A DNA stretch of 64,000 nucleotides from Brevipalpus yothersi (taxonomy: Eukaryota > Arthropoda > Arachnida > Trombidiformes > Tenuipalpidae). A model generated the notes under the pieces. It did no database searches. It was not told the origin of the DNA and was given only the letters and a program-made list of their open reading frames with translations. Both the position numbers and the translations under genes were made by a program. The DNA is taken from positions 124,001 to 188,000 of the forward strand of contig QZCP01000279.1 in the NCBI GenBank assembly GCA_003956705.1, given 5' to 3'. Shown here one piece after another: positions 59,231 to 64,000 of the stretch; position 1 is the stretch's first letter; each line of letters starts with the position of its first letter.

Positions 59231-62049
59231 ATGTCAATCTTATCAAAATTGATAGAATCTGATCGCTCCTCGAAAATCTCTCGTAATCAATGGATTATGA
59301 TTGTCAGCTCATCACTTTCTCTCACTCTATGGACGTACAGTGTGATACGAAGGAGGAAGTTTATGAGGTAATCAATCATACAGCAAACATTGAAAATCAA
59401 ATCTCTTGAATTATCGTACACTTCCACAATTCATGTTCCTTGAAAGTTATAAATATATACAAACACATAAATTCTTATTTGATATCATTAAAATGGCTCC
59501 TCTCTCTCTCCATCTCGAAGGATAGAAATAGTTGTTAGATAAAAGGTAGGAAGAGAGAGAGGAAGAAAGATGAAAATTGGAATCCTCATGAAAAGACTGA
59601 ACTATTTTCGACCGAAAACTGGTTTCTTTTTTTCGATACTTGTACTGACCATTCTTCACACTCTCCACTTAAGCTTACATGCTCCCAGGATCATCATTAA
59701 CCAAGTTAATGTAACTAACACTCACTGCATGCATGTATCATTAATGGTTGATATTTTGTATCGAACTTTCCTTTTCTTGCATCAAGTTCGAGAATAACAA
59801 GTGAATCCACCTCAATCATTGCATAGATTTTTTTTTTGGTACATAATTCATGAAGAAATATGATAAACACAACTGATTTGGATACTTTTTTCCATTTTTT
59901 CAGAGGAATAAAGAATAATTCTGATGAGCAGCCAATTTTTTTGAAAAAAGATGGTGAAAGTAAACCAAAAGAGGAACCTTTCTCAAATACAATGGCTCAA
60001 CTGAAAGCCATCCTAAAATTGATTCTCGGTAGCAAAGAACTTGCCTATGGATCTGGAATACTAGGCATTCTGATTCTCAAAACATTCAATGATGTATGGA
60101 TAATGACTAATGGGACACAAATCGAGGCAGCAATCATTACTGCCAATATTACCTCTCTTCGAAACACTCTAGGATCCTTCTTGCTAGCCATGCCTACACT
60201 TGCGGTGACAAACAATCTGTTCAAATATTTTCTCAACAAACTGCGAATAGATCTGAGAACCCGGTTATCTACACTAATTTATCACAAATACATTGAAGGA
60301 CTGACATTCTATCGCATCAACGCATATGAGACAAGAATCAAAAACATTGATCAACTGATGACAGCTGATGTGGAAAAATTTTGCAACACCTTGGTGGATG
60401 TATACTCGAACATTTCAAAGCCCTTACTAGATATTATCACCCTGGTTTATCGTCTCTCATTAGAATATACTGGCCCTAGACCACCACTAATTATGATCAG
60501 CTACTTGATTTTTTCGGGTATCATCTTGACCAATCTTCGACGACCACTCACTCGACTTACGGTGAAGGAAACTCAATTGGAAGGTCAATTGCGTCATGTT
60601 CACTCACGATTGATCACTAATTGTGAAGAGATTGCTTTTTATCAAGGAAACAATCGTGAAAGATTGACTTTAATGTCTGCGCTCAATAGACTTAAGCTGC
60701 ATCTGAACAATGTGGCTATTTTCAAGTTCAATCTCGACTTTGTTGACAATTTATTAGGAAAATGTAAGCACTGATCATCCAAAAACCTCCAAAAAGTTCT
60801 TCCTTTGGACAAAAAAATTAACACACAACTTTTTTTCTTACTCTCATCAGTAATCGCTATTGTGGTCGGCTACTTATCCTTGGCTGGTCCATTCTTTGGT
60901 GGCAAATTCGGAGATGACCCTCAATTCAGGCTGGAAACTTATTATAAATCCGCTCGAATGATGGTGCGGCTAGCTGAAAGCATAGGTCGTCTGGTGTTGG
61001 CTGGAAGAGATCTCTCAAAATTGGCCGCTTACACTCAAAGAGTCACACAATTGATGCAGAGCATAGAAGAAAATAAGCATACTTTGTCCGTTGATCGCTC
61101 TAGTCCTCTTTTTGGCAATAAAACAGGTCTCGTACAATTCTGTGATATAAGCAAGCCTCGCATTGTGTTTGAAAATGTTCCCATTTGTACGCCGAATGGA
61201 GATATTTTGGTTAATTCACTGACTTTTGCAATCAATCAAGGCCAAAATGTATTGGTCACCGGTAAGTTTGCCTCATTTAGCACTGCAATTATTGCTTCAA
61301 TAATTTATCAAAATCAAGATTTGTAACTGATTTTGTTTTGTTCAGGTCCTAATGGAAGCGGAAAATCTTCTCTCTTCCGTATTCTGGGTGAACTTTGGCC
61401 AGTCTGTGGTGGACGGGTCATAAAACCACCAAGCAATCGCCTGTTTTATATACCCCAAAAACCTTATCTTACCCTAGGAACTTTTCGTGATCAGATAATA
61501 TATCCTGATACAATAGCTGATATGAGAAGAAAGGGTATAAATGACAAGGATCTCCTTGAAATCCTCTCCAAAGTTGAACTATTATACTTGTTGGAACGAG
61601 ACACCAATATGGACTCTGTTCTTGATTGGCAAGAGGTTTTAAGTGGTGGAGAAAAACAGAGAATAGCCATAGCCCGGTGTATGTATAAGAGACCTCTGAT
61701 TGCAATTCTCGACGAATGTACTTCCGCTATTTCGGAGGATGTTGAGCAGAGAATATATTCATACTTGACTTCCGATGTCGGCTTGAATATCACAGTTTTG
61801 AGTGTCACTCATCGTGTCAAGCAGCTGAGAAATTTTCATCAGTTCACACTCAGGTAAGAGCTCACTTTATCCTTTATCCAATCCAATTTGTGGAGGGATT
61901 GAAAATTATTTCGATCGAGATATTGCGAATTCATTCACCTCAAGTTAATTCCTAATATCTTCTTTCGCACCAGATTTGTTGGAGATGGGAAAGGAAGTTA
62001 TAGATTCGAGGAGATAGAAGTCGATTCTGAATTGGTATCAATTGATTAA
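59231..62049 (+). CDS. ABCD3: Peroxisomal ABC half-transporter ABCD3 (PMP70)
   Basis: Five exons join in phase: 59231-59367, 59904-60763, 60851-61261, 61346-61853 and 61974-62049, giving about 663 residues (human 659). The N-terminus has the hydrophobic targeting segment. The transmembrane half shows the ABCD blocks NDVWIMTNGTQIE, MPTLAVTNNLFKY, DQLMTADVEKFCNTLVDVYSNISKPLLDI and the EAA-like NCEEIAFYQGNNRE. The ABC domain has Walker A GPNGSGKSS (470-478), the Q-loop YIPQKPYLTLGTFRDQ, the signature LSGGEKQR (568-575), Walker B AILDECTS with Glu593, and the switch His in SVTHR. ABCD3 dimers import branched-chain and dicarboxylic acyl-CoA and bile-acid precursors into peroxisomes. It looks complete. 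Confidence 0.96.
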
Positions 62050-62649
62050 ATATAAAATATGTAAAAATTTTTTATGAACTTTTTCAGTATCTCATGGTTC
62101 TTATTTTTTAAATTGGGTTGATATTTCACTTTCAAATTGGCCAGAATATCAAATGGATACTCTCCATTCATGACACTTTTCCATGAAAAGATGATTCCAG
62201 TCAATTTTCCCTACTTATTTGAATTGTTACATCTCAGAGAGCATTTACGCATTAAAAAAGTTTCCCTGTATTCTCATCACTCTTGCTGAGGTTATCGAAC
62301 AAGTTGAGTATCCAGAAAAATACAAGAAAGCATCTGCTGTTAGAAGCTTGCTTTAGACCTCAGTAGTCTAGCGGCCTAGTCTTTCCAGGATGTCTAACGA
62401 GAAAGAATAAATGAACTAATGCTTGTAAATTATCGAATAAGGCTCATCACTTTTGAACTTTGAACCCACGACTGATACCGACAAGTGACTTAAATCGACC
62501 TCTTTGACATGATTTTTGTTTGGAGATTTCTGAAAATATTAATATTTATTTACACCGTTCAAATGGATCAAATTTTAGAAAGAAAAAAGCCAACAGTTGC
62601 TCATTGGTTTGAGATCACCCTAGACTGGTAAGTTTCTTCGAAAAAAATA
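62050..62649. other. Intergenic region between convergent genes
   Basis: 3' flanks of ABCD3 and the HSPBAP1-like gene. AT-rich; nothing else is seen. Confidence 0.5.
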
Positions 62650-63963
62650 TTATTTTAATAGATTTTTCAAAATTTCTGAAATGACATTCGGCTTGAGTAT
62701 TGCGTTGATGATCTCTTTTTCGGGAATTACTGAGTCTCTCGTGTCTGCTGATGAGGGGACACTCCAATCCCAAGGCTTCCAGGATAGATTTTGTTGGGAT
62801 ACAGTTTCAATGTATTCTGTTGAACTCGGTATTTGAGTGATGGAACGATTTGATACCTCTGTTTGATCAGATTTGCAGATTTTCTTTAACAATTGTTGAA
62901 TGAGTTGAAGTGAAGTCTGTGGACTCAGCATGGGATAGTTTGGATCGTTGAGCCAATTTTCTTCGAGAGGTTGATGAGCTGGAAAAAGATGAGAAGTGAG
63001 AAGACTAACCAATGCTTCTCCAATGGAGTCCACTTTATCACTGGCTATCGGGATCCATTGATTGATTGACACACACATCGTACTATCATCATCATCTACA
63101 CACTGAACCCAATGCCACCAGTGTGATGGAACGTAGAGAACGTCTCCAGGCTCTAAAATGACAATGTATGGTGTGGTTCGTGATACGAGAGGAAATTTAA
63201 CAGGATCGATGCCTTCGAAATTTACTTCACTAAAAACACTAGATTCTTCGTAAGGAATTCGAGTTGGATATAAGTTTGGTGTATCTTGAGGTGGGAATAG
63301 AGTCCATTTTTTCCTTAATTGAAAGTGAATTTTCTAATCATTAGAACCAATAGTCAGTATCAGTCGACAATTTGACTCACTTTCCTTTTATCTGAACAAC
63401 CAAATTGTAAGCATAAGTATCAAAATGGCATGGAGTTGAAGCCTTTTTTGTGCCAATCCAGAGCGTACTTTCTAAGCCATCGCCAAGTTTATTCCCAAAT
63501 CCTAGAGAACCAGAGCAGAGTAAAAAATTAGAAATATAATCAGAGTAAATTTCTCTCCCAATGAATTACCTAGATCTGACCATCGTAAACAGCTGATCAA
63601 TTCAGATGGAGGAAATTTTGCCTTCCCAAGATGATTATAACCACTGTAAGCCCAGAATTCATTTTGTGGTACGTTTTTGAGAGGATTATCTGACGTGTTT
63701 GGAATATTGCCACTCCTCCACTCGATGAACTGTTGAAGACTCAATTCGTATTTGGCAGCTGATTCATTTTCCCATGCAACCAAATCATCTGCTGGATTGT
63801 TTGGATGTAAGCGGAACGTAAATAGAGTTCCGTTCAGTTTTTTGACCCAAGTTTGCAAATCCCATTGACAACAAGACCAACAAGATGCAGCACCGATGAC
63901 TTTGAATGGTTTACAATTTCGTTCTGGTGAGAATTGTATCTGATCACCGGTGGCACTCATCAT
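62650..63963 (-). CDS. HSPBAP1: JmjC-domain protein of the HSPBAP1 family
   Basis: Three exons join in phase: 63963-63570, 63501-63381 and 63313-62650, giving about 392 residues. The order follows HSPBAP1: KPFKVIGAASCWSCCQWDL, EFWAYSGYNHLG, LRWSDLGFGNK, ESTLWIGTKKASTPCHFDTYAYNLVVQ, KKWTLFPPQDTPNLYPTRIPYEESSVFS and EPGDVLYVPSHWWHWVQ, SINQWI. The iron site is visible as HxD (His157, Asp159) with the distal His in the HWWH block (about 239), so it should be a functional Fe(II)/2-oxoglutarate dioxygenase fold. The substrate is not settled for the family. The C-terminus ends with a short conserved-looking helix (IINAILKPNVISEILKNLLK). Two adjacent ATG codons start the frame at 63963. The gene lies 37 bases from the window edge, so an upstream exon cannot be excluded; the N-terminus is shorter than in vertebrates. 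Confidence 0.92.
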
Positions 63964-64000
63964 GTCACAGCATACTTTTGATTCACATTCACGCAGTTAT

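Noticed and set aside
1..64000. tRNA, rRNA, CRISPR or complete transposon genes
   Set aside because: I looked for T-arm-like GGTTCRA motifs, regularly spaced direct repeats and transposase or reverse-transcriptase motifs, and found none that hold up by eye. Covariance-model or repeat-library searches could still find small ones.

Overview
The window is animal nuclear DNA. Every recognisable gene belongs to a metazoan family, most are split by short introns (often 50-100 bases) with GT..AG junctions, and the proteins include a nicastrin, a TBP-like factor, Maelstrom, an IRF2BP co-repressor and a CUB-domain secreted protein. The low GC, very close gene spacing (about 20 genes in 64 kb), short introns and abundant long (GA)n/(CT)n microsatellites suggest a compact arthropod genome. 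An acariform mite is my best guess, but that is inference from style and not a proven identification. Two runs of N, both inside (CT)n tracts, mark assembly gaps.

Layout. 1-4.4 kb: GA-rich low-complexity DNA, then a chitinase-like gene on the minus strand whose GH18 catalytic motif has decayed. 4.4-8.2 kb (minus): histidine ammonia-lyase and intronless Maelstrom. 10-12.4 kb (plus): API5. 13.6-16.6 kb (minus): a short SKIC3-like TPR protein and a PH + PDZ-like scaffold protein. 18.7-24.5 kb (minus): an IRF2BP-family co-repressor whose large introns hold (CT)n tracts and a gap. 25.6-28.0 kb (plus): a PRPF40-like FF-domain protein without WW domains. 29.3-33.6 kb: TBPL1/TRF2 (minus) and nicastrin (plus), divergent. 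34.3-36.4 kb: BOLA1-like (plus) and EMC10 (minus). 37-38.4 kb (plus): a C2H2 + nuclear-receptor-like + CXXC zinc-finger protein. 39.3-44.5 kb (minus): a VPS4 cluster made of an intact VPS4, a broken partial copy carrying a 262-base near-identical conversion tract, and a 90-residue MIT-only gene with VPS4 intron phases. 46-51.2 kb (plus): an orphan secreted acidic protein and a secreted CUB protein. 51.5-52.0 kb (minus): a small Cys-rich single-pass membrane protein. 53.5-55.5 kb (minus): V-ATPase subunit B. 57.3-62.0 kb (plus): intronless ABHD12-like lipase and ABCD3/PMP70. 62.65-63.96 kb (minus): HSPBAP1-like JmjC protein.

The genes do not form an operon or one pathway; most are housekeeping genes that happen to be neighbours. 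The parts that reward a closer look are the VPS4/MIT cluster with its diverged duplications (including a second repeat pair at 41.9-42.4 and 47.8-48.3 kb), the lineage-specific truncated or degenerate paralogues (GH18-like, PRPF40-like, SKIC3-like), the three-type zinc-finger protein, and the orphan acidic secreted protein. Exon boundaries below were worked out by hand from splice signals, reading phase and family similarity. No alignment or transcript data were available.
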